Notes under the pieces: model-generated
Databases searched by the model: none
Seen by the model: only the letters and a program-made list of their open reading frames with translations
Told to the model about the DNA's origin: nothing
Source of the DNA: Symbiotaphrina buchneri
Taxonomy: Eukaryota > Ascomycota > Symbiotaphrinales > Symbiotaphrinaceae
Assembly: GCA_001599915.1 (NCBI GenBank)
Contig: BCIG01000026.1
Span: 124,001 to 188,000, forward strand
Direction of reading: 5' to 3'
DNA: 64,000 nt
Shown: one piece after another, positions 54,350 to 64,000 of the stretch
Layout: each line of letters begins with the position of its first letter
Numbering within the stretch: the first letter of the stretch is position 1
Made by a program: the position numbers and the translations under genes

Positions 54350-55095
54350 TCAATCACTCTCGCTACCGCTCCCAGTGATTCCATCATCTTCGTCTTCGTC
54401 GACGACAACATCATTTCCTGCCATCATGGCAAACTCGCCGCGTTGTAGTGTCAACCTCAGCTCCTCATTGCGCGGATCCACCAATTCCTTTGGAGTTAGC
54501 TTGGCTTTGTTGCGGATTCTGCTTGCTCTTAGTCCATCTGTTTCTCGTCGTGTGCCAGTTGGGCTTTGTTATAAGGAGTCTCACCTTGGGTCTGACCCAG
54601 CATCTAGCAAAAGCTCGACCAATGCCAGGCCCCCCTCCCAATCTTCCTTATCCAATCCATTGGTGTAACGGACAGCTTTGTGTAATGGTGTATCCTGCTC
54701 TAGACGGTCGATTGGGTCCACTTCGACTCCTTCTTGATCGAGTAAGATGTCAATCACCTCGACTATTGCCCAACGTATCAGTAGAGCCATGAATGTGTGA
54801 TGGTGCCCAGGGGCGTCCGAGCAAGGACGACGTACAACTGCCGTATGTAGCTGCAAGATGGAGGCAATGATTCCCAATCCCATCGACAGAGCGATTAACC
54901 AATTCTGCAATGGCTTCTTCCGGGCTTCCTTTTCGATCTGGAGATTTTGTGACGGTGTCGAAGACTTCGTTGAGGAGGTCGGTGTTGTTACGACGGCAAG
55001 CCTCTAGTATCAGCTCCCGAGGCGACGCTCCCTAGACTTCAATCAGTATTGGCTTACTGCCCAGGAGCTGCGCGTCTTACTTCCTCATCGGCCAT
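54350..55095 (-). CDS. YAR1: Ankyrin-repeat protein YAR1 (Rps3 chaperone)
   Basis: YAR1 binds newly made ribosomal protein uS3 and keeps it soluble on the way to the nucleus. Exon 1 is 15 nt (MADEE, 55081-55095). The next exon gives GASPRELILEACRRNNTDLL and an ankyrin start GNHCLHLAATYGS. After an intron of about 70 nt, FEVIDILLDQEGVEVDPIDR continues into a second ankyrin repeat, DTPLHKAVRYTN to VELLLDAGSDPR. The last exon (NKAKLTPKELVDPRNEELRL) ends in an acidic tail VVVDEDEDDGITGSGSESD. Order, acidic tail and size (about 200 residues) fit YAR1. Without the introns the frames appear broken. Confidence 0.87.
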
Positions 55096-55545
55096 CTTGA
55101 GATGCAACTGAGGATCTGGCAGGTTGGAGTTGAGACAAGATGACACCGTAGAGTGCGGCGCAGACTGCAAGAAGAGTTGCTCGCGAGTTGGCCAGGACGG
55201 TCGCTCAAGCACGAAGGCGCCTCAAAGGAAAGAAACACAAACGGTCTGTACCCTCTGGTCACCAGACGTGGAATAAGCAGTGATCGCTCCTCGTTATTTG
55301 CCTTTGCCTTGCCGCTGTCATATGAAACGTATCGTACCGTATAACTTGGACACCCGTGCGCACAGGTCATGGAACATTCGTCACTACGCGCCGGCAATCT
55401 CCGTCGCATCTAGACTCATCTTTCGAGGAAATTCACCGAGTGCGCTCAACCACTTGATTATTGCTTTCCCGTGCTACAGCAAGCACGAGAAAGATAGTTG
55501 ATGCGCTGTTAGTGGGTAGAATAGCCCATATTTACCAGGCGCAGA
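55096..55545. promoter_or_regulatory. Divergent promoter YAR1/RPC11
   Basis: A 450-bp gap between the starts of two ribosome- and transcription-related genes. No clear known element was picked out by eye. Confidence 0.45.
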
Positions 55546-56074
55546 ATGCTTCTCTGTAGGTCACTCGCTGAAATGCTCCACAACTCTACTAACACTGCGA
55601 TCTAGTTTGTCCTGTCTGCTCCAACACCCTGACCGTTTCCCGTACCCCCGCCGATGACATCCACATACATGGCGTGAACAGACTGGAATGTAGGACTTGC
55701 CCTTACCAGTTCATACTAGACAAGCGCTACTATGAGCGGCGGTACATGAAGCGTAAAGAGGTGGAGGATGTCATGGGTGGAGCTGGTGCATGGGATAATG
55801 TGGATCAGACCGACTGTGAGACATTTCCCATCATCTCCGTTTCCATACCTGTTTCGATGATGAGTGGCCTTACTGATGATATCCCCATTAGCACAATGCC
55901 CGGCTGAAAACTGCGGAGGTGACCGGGCCTTCTTCTACCAGGTTCAGATCCGTAGTGCCGATGAGCCTATGACTACATTCTTGAAGGTAATGGCACAACC
56001 AGATTGCCGCTCTTCAGGGGTACTGATTACGATCGCAGTGTACGAAATGTGGGACGCGGTGGAAGGAGAACTGA
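55546..56074 (+). CDS. RPC11: RNA polymerase III subunit C11 (TFIIS-like)
   Basis: RPC11 gives Pol III its RNA-cleavage, termination and reinitiation activity. Exon 1 is 10 nt (55546-55555), exon 2 starts at 55606, and two later introns follow GAWDNVDQTD and DEPMTTFLK. The protein begins MLLFCPVCSNTLTV with the N-terminal zinc ribbon, closed by LECRTCPYQF. The C-terminal TFIIS-type ribbon has CPAENCGG and CTKCGTRW. The catalytic acidic loop is RSADEPMT. It ends RWKEN. About 110 residues is the standard size. Confidence 0.95.
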
Positions 56075-56293
56075 TGCTCTTGAGCGTCTCCTCATATTGG
56101 CATTTTGAATTCTGCACATTGCATGGTCAGGTGTTCGCGCATTCTTGAGCATATTGGCGCTGGTTCCGGCTGGATGGATTTCGGGTTCAGAATGACATTT
56201 GCTAGCTTTATACTGGCTCCGTATCACGCCAACGCCTCCCGAATGCGAAGTCTTAAGTGAAAGGGTATCTCCAAACGCCACAACCAGCAAGCC

Positions 56294-56844
56294 TTAGGAT
56301 GAGGACGGACCTGCTCCTACATTGGCAGGCATACTCGCGGCAACCAACTCTTGTACCGGCCTCCCCACAGTATCTGGGCTCAGTATATCCTGCCGAAACT
56401 TTTCCTGCTGCAGCAGTTCAAGGGCTTTGAGCGTTGGGCCAGGATATCTGCGATATCAGCCATTGTTAGCACCCGTGTGACCAGTTGTCAATGATCAACA
56501 AGGACGTACGTCAGGTATTTGGTGTATCTCGGGTCTTTAAAGTATTGGAGATAATCCAAGTAAGCGATAAATGAGGGATTGTCCAAGAGCTTCTGAGTCG
56601 CCAGATGGTTTAAATACCATGGGTTGCCTCTACCACCTGGTCAGTTAACGATCGTGGAGCGCGTAAAGGTCAGCCATACAGGCATTGCACAAACTATATG
56701 AGTCTACTTGTCAGCTCGGGGGAACTCCTGCGGTGATGGAAAAGTGCGCACCTCCAGCTCCAGCTCGAATCGAGTGAAGCCGCCATAGAGCGGATCTTCC
56801 ACTTGCTGCGGCTCGGGCTGCGGCTGTGGCTGCTGCGCTTCCAT
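56294..56844 (-). CDS. MED31: Mediator subunit 31 (Soh1)
   Basis: MED31 sits in the middle module of Mediator and links it to Pol II transcription. The start is MEAQQPQPQPEPQQVEDPLY at 56844, with a Gln/Pro-rich N-terminus. Three short introns separate RFELELE, FVQCL, GNPWYLNHLATQKLLDNPSF through FKDPRYTKYLT, and the last exon. The core matches the family (FVQxLxNPxYLxxLA, then YLQYFKDPRYTKYLTYPGPT and LELLQQEKFRQDI). The tail is SMPANVGAGPSSS. Length is about 130 residues. It is convergent with RPC11. Confidence 0.94.
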
Positions 56845-57185
56845 GGTATCTCAAGTCTATCTGAAATGCAGCAAACCAACTGGCTCAGTCTCTCTGAAGC
56901 CGCCTGTCCAATGGATTCATAGGAAACACATCTTGGGGATCAGTCGCCGGAAGGGGACCCGGCGCTGTGGAGCGCGGTCTGCTTATGTAATCACGTCCCC
57001 AAACATCGTCTTATCTTATCGGAGGCGGAACCCAAGGTACGTCGCGACTAGGACGCGTGATGATCGCTCACTCTGATGCAACAATCTCAGGCGCAGTAGA
57101 CTTACAGGCTTCCTCGTCCAATTGAGCGGCTTTCATCTCTACTCTGAGCAAGTCAATTACCTGTTAACACCCTGCACCCGTCTAG
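56845..57185. promoter_or_regulatory. Divergent promoter MED31/NSE3 with an ACGCGT box
   Basis: A 341-bp gap between two start codons. An exact ACGCGT lies at 57053-57058, 128 bp before the NSE3 ATG, and TTATCTTATC lies at 57011-57020. Confidence 0.5.
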
Positions 57186-58304
57186 ATGCCTCTCATACGG
57201 AAAAGGCGCGCAGTGAGTTCGCCCGACCTCTTGCTTCACGGCTGCACAATTGCTAACCCTTCCTTTCCCCAGGCCGTGGAATCAGACGACGAGGAAGGTT
57301 CAGCATCTCCGCCTCCCACGACCCAGCGTCGCCGAAACCAGCGCGCAAGAGACTCTGATGATGAGGTTGATGATACCATCCTCGATGCGCTTGATGCAGA
57401 GGGAACACAAGATGGCGTGACCAATGAACAAATGGTGAAGAAGATGATCCGCATGGCATTGGCGTGTGAATACGCCAGAGTTCCTATCCGCAGGACCGAT
57501 ATTGGGGCAAAAGGTAAGCTAAACACTGGTCTCTCGATGCAGAGGATAATTAGTAAGTATCAGAAACTGACCTGCGGTTCTAGTCCTCGGCCAGCATGGT
57601 CGCAGTTTCAAATTCGTGTTCAAGGAAGCACAGAAGCAGTTGCGCGAGGTGTTTGGTATGGAGATGGTCGAATTGCCCGTGAAGGAGAAGATTACATTAC
57701 AGCAAAGACGAGGTATAACTTTGACCATCTGCTGATGAAGTTCATGTCTGTGATGTTTTCTAATCCCCAGGCAGCTGCACAAAAGGCCGAGAAACCAACT
57801 ACAAGCTCGAAACAATGGGTTCTGACATCGATTCTACCTTCAAAATACAGCTCAAACCCTGCAATCATCGTCCCGCCAAAGATACCTAACACGTTAGCGG
57901 AGAGCACATATGTCGGCATCTATTCCTTCATAATCTCCATCATCTCCTTGGCAGGAGGCTGTCTTTCGGAGACGAAAATGGAGCGCTACCTAAAGCGTAT
58001 GAACTTGGACGAATATACGCCGGTTGGGCAGATGAACAAGGAAAAGCTCTTGGCCAGGCTGAGCAAGGAAGGATATATTGTGAAGGTCAAGGAGACGAAC
58101 AACGGCGAGGAAGAGGTCAACTATTATGTCGGACCCCGAGGCAAGGTAGAGGTTGGCAGAGATGCTGTCGCCGGTATGGTCAAGACGATCTATGGCGACG
58201 GCTTGGAGGATCTCGATGCGCGCCTACAACGAAGTCTCGGTGTTAAAGATAAAGACAGGCCATCTCGGACGAGTCAAGCTGCACCAGAGGAAGAACCTCG
58301 GTAG
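57186..58304 (+). CDS. NSE3: SMC5-SMC6 complex subunit NSE3 (MAGE homology domain)
   Basis: NSE3 is the MAGE-family subunit of the SMC5/6 complex. With NSE1 it supports ubiquitin ligase activity, and with NSE4 it binds DNA. Exon 1 encodes MPLIRKRRA. After a 60-nt intron comes an acidic linker (VESDDEEGSASPPPTTQRRR). The MAGE domain runs from VTNEQMVKKMIRMALACEYA through GAK-VLGQHGRSFKFVFKEAQ and EVFGMEMVELPVKEK. It continues through WVLTSILPSKYSSNP and TYVGIYSFIISIISLAGGCL to EYTPVGQMNKEKLLARLSKE and a winged-helix end VNYYVGPRGKVEVG. Three introns were read; reading through those after DIGAK and QQRR gives the wrong frame. An ACGCGT box lies 128 bp upstream. Confidence 0.93.
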   Translation: MPLIRKRRAVSSPDLLLHGCTIANPSFPQAVESDDEEGSASPPPTTQRRRNQRARDSDDEVDDTILDALDAEGTQDGVTNEQMVKKMIRMALACEYARVPIRRTDIGAKGKLNTGLSMQRIISKYQKLTCGSSPRPAWSQFQIRVQGSTEAVARGVWYGDGRIAREGEDYITAKTRYNFDHLLMKFMSVMFSNPQAAAQKAEKPTTSSKQWVLTSILPSKYSSNPAIIVPPKIPNTLAESTYVGIYSFIISIISLAGGCLSETKMERYLKRMNLDEYTPVGQMNKEKLLARLSKEGYIVKVKETNNGEEEVNYYVGPRGKVEVGRDAVAGMVKTIYGDGLEDLDARLQRSLGVKDKDRPSRTSQAAPEEEPR

Positions 58305-60126
58305 TCGAGACGATCCGGCAGACGGCGACGAGAAGGTAGCGATGACGAAGAGAGCGATGACTAGGGTGATGTGGAGTGATTTGTAGGTGTTCATGAGCAT
58401 GTTCATTCAAAATAGTAACCGCGCAAATTGCGAAATAATACCCAATGCTATCTCCTTTGCGAGCTTTTATACCCCATTGCCGGCTGTAAACTGTCCGACG
58501 CAGAAACAAGGATGGCTTGGAAAAGCATGCCTTGGACGTTGGCTTTCTTTCCATCGTGGGCCGTGTCTGGTATGTGCGGCGCCATCTCGCAGTCTTTGGC
58601 AGTACCGTGCTTCGCGATGAGATTCGAGCATAATGGAGCGGCGCAATGGCAGATCTGGAAAGACCATCGCTGCAAGGACGGGGTCCGGGGCAGAAAGGAC
58701 CGAGGAAACAAGTATGCGCGTCTGTTGACCCACAATAGACCGGTTTTGATAGCGAATAAACTTGATCTCAGAAAGAGATGACCGGCCGAACAGGAAGATT
58801 GTTGTTCAACGGAAACCCTTCAACTCAGAGCGTGGAGTCTGCAACACAGTAGTCAACAAAGGAATCGCCTAACAATCATTTGTAGAGCAAAGGCGCAGAG
58901 GAGCATATGGCGATCGGGTCGTATATCAAGCAGCAAGAAGCCGAACAAGGGTCCTTGACCGTCATGGTCGAGGACAGGCAAAGGCGACCTCGAACCAACG
59001 GCGAGCTGGACCGGGAAGCTCCAGGACTTCCAATCATTGGTCTCATGACCTCCCGCTGACAGTCTTGGAGGGAGAGCGTAGGTGCATTGATTAGTGAAAG
59101 TCAGTCGGACAAGTTTCCCGCTTAAGGGCAGGTGGGAAGAAGAAGGACTGTAAGGTAAGTGTAGCCTTCCAAGGATCCGCGGCTAATAGTGGGATGCGCC
59201 ATGCACCCTGGATCCTGCAGAACTTAGAAGAGAGGAAACGGTGTATGGTGCAGGCAGCACACAAGTGCCAGAGAGAAAGTGGATTTGTCATGAACCTTTC
59301 GCTGCTAAGAGCGAGGCAAGCTAAGGTGAGGTGGTGGTGGGACAAGGAAGCCATCCATTGGCAATTGCCGCCAATTGGCAACTATCGATGATGAGGGGGA
59401 AGAGAGCGAAGGGCTTACTTCCGTCCGTCGGAGCGGGGAAAGGCCATGCATGGATGGTGGTGATACTCGCTCGGTATGGAAGACGGAACGAGCGTCCTGG
59501 GTCTGCCTCCTGGACCAATAATTGATGAGTTGGGGAGTGGTGAGCGGTGACTCTTTTCGCTCCGGGTGGTTTCTTGACGCGGATCACTACTGGAAATATG
59601 ACGCACTAGACACACCGCTTGCAGGACAACGCGCCAACCGAGACTTTAATTGACTTGTTCATCCTGGGATGGGGAAAGTCCTTTGACTGCGAAAAAGGAA
59701 ACTAGCCCAGCCCAGCTCAAGCACCAGCACCGGCACCAGCATCGCTTGCGGGAGCGCAAGAGCGAAGGTTAAAAGGTAGGTAAGCATGCAAGTACGAAAT
59801 AGGTAACCTCTGGGTAGAGAGAGCACAATGTAGGGTAGAATGCGCCTGCCTCTTACCGTTATCCATCCTGCCTTCCTTTCCCTGCTCCTCCTCACTCCTC
59901 CTCCTCCTCCTCTTTCCTTCTTCCACCTTGCATCCCAGGATCATCACCATCTTCTCCTTCTTCGCGCATACCTACCTTACACCGTCCGTACCTGTTTATG
60001 CTTCACATGACAATTCATTGCTCTCTTTGTAATGCCAATGCGCCCCGTCTTGCGCCGACTAGCCGTTAGCTCCCCTCATTCACTCCATTCTCGCTCGGCC
60101 AATCCGCCAATCACCGCTCGCCAGCC
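58305..60126. other. 1.8 kb gap with a pyrimidine-rich leader before SPP1
   Basis: Short open frames exist on both strands, none with a recognisable family. From about 59875 to 59960 the plus strand is CT-rich with CTC/TCC repeats, which is common in leaders and promoters of fungal genes. No gene is supported. Confidence 0.5.
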
Positions 60127-62430
60127 ATGTCCCTGAAGTTGTCCGAGTTGCTGAATCCGACTCCCAGCACCGCCGATGCTTCGAGTATCGACAGTCCTGC
60201 GAGTAACAACTTCAACCAGGGCTCACGCTTCATCGAGAACAATGCGCCGCAACATACTTCACCCTCAGCTCAATGGATAGGGTCCCCGACCCATGATCGT
60301 CATACTCTCCCTTCCACCGCGCCATCACACGCTTCAGATTCGCAACACTTCTACCCGTCGCATGGCTCTCCAACACAGCATCACTCGAGAACGCATTCAG
60401 CCTCGTCGCTGACGTCCGTTGCTGTCCCAGTCGAGCCGGCGGCGCAGTGCGAGCCTGCTCCGCAGTCGCAGTCGCCCACGCTCGAGCAGTACCACCACGG
60501 TTCCCGCTCTCCGGAATACCGAAGACGCCAGTCATTCGCCTACCATAGGAATTCTCCTCCTCCGAGGCTCCCTCCGATACAAGCCCTGTCGCGGTCCAAC
60601 AGCGGCGCTGATACCCCCTCCACCACTCCTCCACGGCAGCAAGCAACTCCCTCCGAATCGCGCTTCCAGCCGGCTGTCCATACCATGGACAACGCGTCAG
60701 TGCATGAGAAGATGGAGGACGTTCGCTATACCGGGAACAATTTGACCGAGGAGAGTGCGCGACACGTCCCAATTACCTCCAAAATCCGACAGCCCTCGCC
60801 AGGGCCCCCTACTACCTCTCATGCCAAACCGCCTTCTCCCCCTCCCACAAACATCAAGACCGAGCCATCTGCCACCCCGTTAGAACGCAGTCCTGTTCCC
60901 TTAGCCATGGAAGCACCTTCCTCAGACAGTGCGGCGCATCTGGAGGGGACCTCGACCAAGGAAGAGACGCATGGCAAGGAGCATTCCATCGGTGCTAAAG
61001 CAGAGAATGGAGAACGTTCAACTCCGTCGCGGAGCCCACCTCCAACAATGAACCAAAAGGCAAAGAAGCCACCAGTGCCGAAAAGCGTCGCTGCAGGAAC
61101 AAAGAGAGGAACGGCATCGACGGTAAAGAAGTCGGCTGCGAAGAAGCGCAAGCTTGATCCCAGCGCGACACCTTCATCAAAACGGTCCGCGACCCCGGCT
61201 TCAAATGCTCGCGGTAAAGGTTCTGGACGAAAAGCATCGCAAACGCCGTCTGTAGCTGCAGCTTCCGACGAAGAGGATGCAGCTTCACAGTACGACGACG
61301 AAGATGCGGAATCAACGGCTTCCGGTTCAGAGGTCTACTGTATCTGTCGACGTCCGGATAATCACACTTGGATGATAGCCTGCGATGGCGGATGCGATGA
61401 CTGGTTCCACGGCAAATGCGTGAATATAAAGGAATCAGACGGAGAACTGATTGACCGGTATATCTGCCCAAACTGCGAGGAGGCTGGAAATGGACGTACA
61501 ACTTGGCGGCCCATGTGCCGGTTACGAGGGTGCCGTAATCCGGCAAGGGTTTCTGGCAAAAGTCCAAGTAAATATTGCTCTGATGCGCATGGCAGGGAGT
61601 TTATGCTGCTCATGGCCACCTCAGGCCGCCCTATCCATCACTCGGAACATCAACATGCCAAAAAGAAGAGAAAGAAAGGGATAGATCATGATGACGATGA
61701 TGATTACGAGGAAAGTCGCGGAGGGGTACTGAAAACTCGAGAAATCGCAACTCTAGCTCGCTCAGTCAAAGATCACGGCGAATTTCGACAACTGGGCGAA
61801 GGTGTTCTCAGTCCGCCACCAAGCAACGACGAAGATGGCGATGTGAAAATGGAGGATGGGCCTATAGCCTCCAAGCCTGATGCTCTCGCTGAAGCGGACC
61901 AGCACCGCCTTCGATCCATTCGCGCCGAGAGGACACGGCTGATATCACGGAAACATCTCTTAAAAGACAAGGATCGACTCCTCAATATCATCCGGGACCG
62001 CAGCAAGCGCATTGCTGAAGCCAAGGCAGGTGCAGCAGGTAAAGATCTCTGCGGTTACGATCCCAGGGTGTCCTGGAGCGATGAGGAATTCGAGGAGTTC
62101 CGGTCCAGTCCTGAGGGTGCTATGGCTCTCAAGACCGGCAAGCTCGGCCCACCTCCCGTTGCAGATGGCGCTGATGTGCAAAACGGTGCCGCGGATTCCG
62201 ATGAGGTGGACGAAGAGGCAAAAGGCATCTGCTTGAGGAAACGCTGCGAACGCCACCGCCAGTGGCGTACGGTCATCGGAGGGGATCTACAGTACGAGCA
62301 ACGCGACGTGGAGCAAGAGCTTCACCGCTTGAAGGACGAAGAGGAGGACATCCGCGAGCGGAGCAGGTTGCGTAAGGTCCTCAGTGATGCTGATGGAGAC
62401 GGTGGGACCGTGGAGGTCATACCTGCTTGA
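60127..62430 (+). CDS. SPP1: COMPASS (SET1 complex) PHD-finger subunit SPP1/Cps40
   Basis: SPP1 (CFP1 homologue) reads H3K4me3 within the SET1 histone methyltransferase complex. The gene has no intron and encodes 767 residues. About 400 residues of Ser/Pro/Thr-rich disordered sequence come first, with a basic nuclear-signal-like KKSAAKKRK. The PHD finger follows at about residues 405-455 (VYCICRRPDNHTWMIACDGG, DDWFHGKCVNIKES, YICPNCEE). Next is the Cys-rich RPMCRLRGCRNPAR-KYCSDAHGREF segment typical of SPP1. The coiled C-terminal part includes RTRLISRKHLLKDKDRLLN and LCGYDPRVSWSDEEFEEF. The long N-terminus is usual for filamentous fungi. The ATG at 60127 is the first in frame. Confidence 0.93.
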   Translation: MSLKLSELLNPTPSTADASSIDSPASNNFNQGSRFIENNAPQHTSPSAQWIGSPTHDRHTLPSTAPSHASDSQHFYPSHGSPTQHHSRTHSASSLTSVAVPVEPAAQCEPAPQSQSPTLEQYHHGSRSPEYRRRQSFAYHRNSPPPRLPPIQALSRSNSGADTPSTTPPRQQATPSESRFQPAVHTMDNASVHEKMEDVRYTGNNLTEESARHVPITSKIRQPSPGPPTTSHAKPPSPPPTNIKTEPSATPLERSPVPLAMEAPSSDSAAHLEGTSTKEETHGKEHSIGAKAENGERSTPSRSPPPTMNQKAKKPPVPKSVAAGTKRGTASTVKKSAAKKRKLDPSATPSSKRSATPASNARGKGSGRKASQTPSVAAASDEEDAASQYDDEDAESTASGSEVYCICRRPDNHTWMIACDGGCDDWFHGKCVNIKESDGELIDRYICPNCEEAGNGRTTWRPMCRLRGCRNPARVSGKSPSKYCSDAHGREFMLLMATSGRPIHHSEHQHAKKKRKKGIDHDDDDDYEESRGGVLKTREIATLARSVKDHGEFRQLGEGVLSPPPSNDEDGDVKMEDGPIASKPDALAEADQHRLRSIRAERTRLISRKHLLKDKDRLLNIIRDRSKRIAEAKAGAAGKDLCGYDPRVSWSDEEFEEFRSSPEGAMALKTGKLGPPPVADGADVQNGAADSDEVDEEAKGICLRKRCERHRQWRTVIGGDLQYEQRDVEQELHRLKDEEEDIRERSRLRKVLSDADGDGGTVEVIPA

Positions 62431-63146
62431 TGGACGACCCATGAAATGACCGATGACGTACTCTTTCAGCATTGCTCGGCGTTGAAATGAGCCTGACTAC
62501 ACGTTGTACTTGGGCCGGTCTTTGGTGATAGCCTCGAATCGGCCTCCAATGCCTGATCCTTTCATTTGGCTTGCAATTTTGCCCTTTGTCCTTTGGATTC
62601 AGCGTTTCAAGCGGCGACAGGCACATATGGGATGGTGGCCTGGAGGGTTATTCCCCGCGTTGGCTGGCTGCCTTAGGCATAGTTGCCCAAAATTCTTCAT
62701 AATGAGATTGGCTTGCTCTGCAGCCTCTAGAAATCATCACAGTCATTGGTAGATCATTGTCAGTGTGAAGGTGTACATGAGAATCCGGAAATGCTAGAGG
62801 CTCGAGGACGCGGGTTTCTGTCTCGTCGGCAAATGCCTCATCTGTCCCGAGCTGCCATTACTCCTTGTGCTTGCTGATCAGGGGGTTCGGAAGCAACCGC
62901 CAACGCATTCGGTTTCCAAGCCAGCACCACAAATAGCTTTGAACGTATCCAGATGGGCTCATTGACTGCATAGCGCTCTTTTTTCTAGCTACTCGGTGCA
63001 AAGGTAATCTGGAAAGGGTACCTATTTGGGATCGTTCCGTTCCCCGTCCGTCCGCTCAAAAGTCTAATTCGTGAATCGTGGTCCATTTTCATTCCAAAGG
63101 AGCAAGTGCTGGGAGAAGGTCGATCATACGCCATCTTTGGCCAACT
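62431..63146. other. Convergent 3' ends of SPP1 and the GH5 gene
   Basis: No gene is supported in this 716-bp gap; it should contain both 3' UTRs. Confidence 0.5.
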
Positions 63147-64000
63147 TTAGACGCCGACAGCATTGTAGAACGAGCCAACTCCCTGCCTGAAACCTTGCTC
63201 CCACTCCCAGACAAAGCTGCCTCCTTGTCCGGACTCTTCGATCCGCCGCTTCACCCAGGCATCCAGCGCGCCAATCTTGTCAGCACCCGCGCCGGCATTG
63301 CCCAGCGCACCTTCACTTCTCATCTTGAAGAAGAACAGTGCATCCGAAAAGCCCGTGTCCCAGCCCTGGTCGAATCGGTCGTGCTCAAAGTTCTGACCTG
63401 GCGCTGCACCGTTCCAGTAGTTTCTGTGAGCGGACGTAGCGTTGGCGCGAAGGTTGTCCCTCTGAGCATTAGCATTCGCAACTCTTGCTTGCACGTCCTG
63501 CGGAGACAATAGTAGAGAAGGCGGAGCAGTTATCGCTCCGTTCTTGGTTTGCTCCACAAAGCCCCATTCCCCGCCATCCATCCAGTCCTAGTAAGGTGTC
63601 AGTCATATCACAAGCAAGAAGGCGAGCGGAGTGCAGACCATCTTCAACGTCCAGAAGAAGCTCCCACCCGCTCTACTCTGCCATTTGCGACTCTGGGCTT
63701 GGCCGAATTGACGGACGAGGCTGCCTCTGTCTGTGCCGCCAGCCTTATCCCAGGTCTGGCCATCAAGAACGCAGCTGTACTCTCCGACCACGACTTCTGC
63801 GGCACCGCCATCAAAAACATTGCCAGAATTTCCGTCGAGTTCTCCTAGTTCCGCATCCACGCTTTGGATGATCTGCTGTGGTGACCTGGATTTGTCCTTG
63901 TCCGCAAAACACCAGTATTTGTGCGCGTCGACAAACACAGGATTCGTCAGGCCACTCCACAAGGAGTTCTTTCTTCTGACGTACGAAATCGCCTGACCCA
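63147..64000 (-). CDS. GH5 glucanase (exo-1,3-beta-glucanase-like), 3' part, cut by window edge
   Basis: Only the C-terminal about 260 residues are present; the gene continues past 64000. In order, LTNPVFVDAHKYWCFADKDK carries an aromatic/His block of the GH5 barrel. Then GEYSCVLDGQTW has the likely nucleophile Glu at the end of strand 7, and GGSFFWTLKM matches the strand-8 Trp region. After a 49-nt intron (about 63597-63645), DWMDGGEWGFVEQTKNGAI continues into a helical tail (HRNYWNGAAPGQNFEHDRFD, DALFFFKMRSEG). It ends SFYNAVGV. This tail is typical of fungal GH5 exo-beta-1,3-glucanase-like proteins. A secreted or wall-bound role is inferred, as the signal peptide lies outside the window. 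Confidence 0.85.

Noticed and set aside
58243-58735. Minus-strand frames with a hydrophobic stretch near the NSE3 3' end, which could be a small membrane protein.
   Set aside because: They overlap NSE3 coding sequence, lack a consistent start and match no small-protein family I know.

Overview
The window is a gene-dense stretch of nuclear DNA from a filamentous ascomycete (Pezizomycotina, most likely Eurotiales). The evidence is many short GT-AG introns of about 45-70 nt, short intergenic gaps, Zn2Cys6 and GATA-type regulation, and housekeeping proteins of filamentous-fungal type (UNC93-like, Pal1, LCL3, ARPC2, SPP1). I recognise 30 protein genes, one of them cut by the right edge and one with a broken frame, plus one coding-like relic. 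I found no convincing tRNA, rRNA, CRISPR array, virus-like element or intact transposon.

Layout. 0.8-5.4 kb: an acetamidase-type amidase and an UNC93-like membrane protein, divergent around a cluster of GATA sites. 5.9-10.2 kb: dUTPase, pyridoxal kinase and PCNA. 10.8-16.7 kb: a Zn2Cys6 regulator with a broken frame, then TEL2. 16.9-27.1 kb: UBA3 (NEDD8 E1), LCL3 nuclease, ARPC2, UTP12/DIP2 and a vezatin/Inp2-like membrane protein. 27.1-29.2 kb: no recognisable gene. 29.2-31.7 kb: an unassigned helical-repeat-like protein and EMC6. 32.1-39.9 kb: an accessory-looking block of an APH/ACAD10-11-type kinase, a 4CL-like acyl-CoA ligase, an MFS transporter, a gene relic and a GNAT acyltransferase. 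40.3-49.5 kb: RPP0, TRM82, an AT-hook/HhH protein, an AT-rich island, SF3B5, a 2H phosphoesterase and a RAD51-paralogue-like ATPase. 50.2-63 kb: Pal1, YAR1, RPC11, MED31, NSE3 and SPP1. 63.1 kb to the edge: the 3' part of a GH5 glucanase.

Shared themes. Many genes serve DNA replication, repair and chromatin (dUTPase, PCNA, TEL2, AT-hook/HhH protein, RAD51-like, NSE3, SPP1). Four of them carry an ACGCGT (MluI cell-cycle box) within about 270 bp of the start codon. The most interesting possible system is at 32.1-36.1 kb. A stand-alone ACAD10/11-type phosphotransferase ending in AKL and an acyl-CoA ligase ending in ARL share one divergent promoter, and both tails read as peroxisomal PTS1 signals. 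This suggests a peroxisomal route for activating and phosphorylating unusual (for example hydroxylated) fatty acids.

Exon boundaries were read by eye from splice consensus and family similarity. Ends of spans are firmer than internal junctions. No searches were run.
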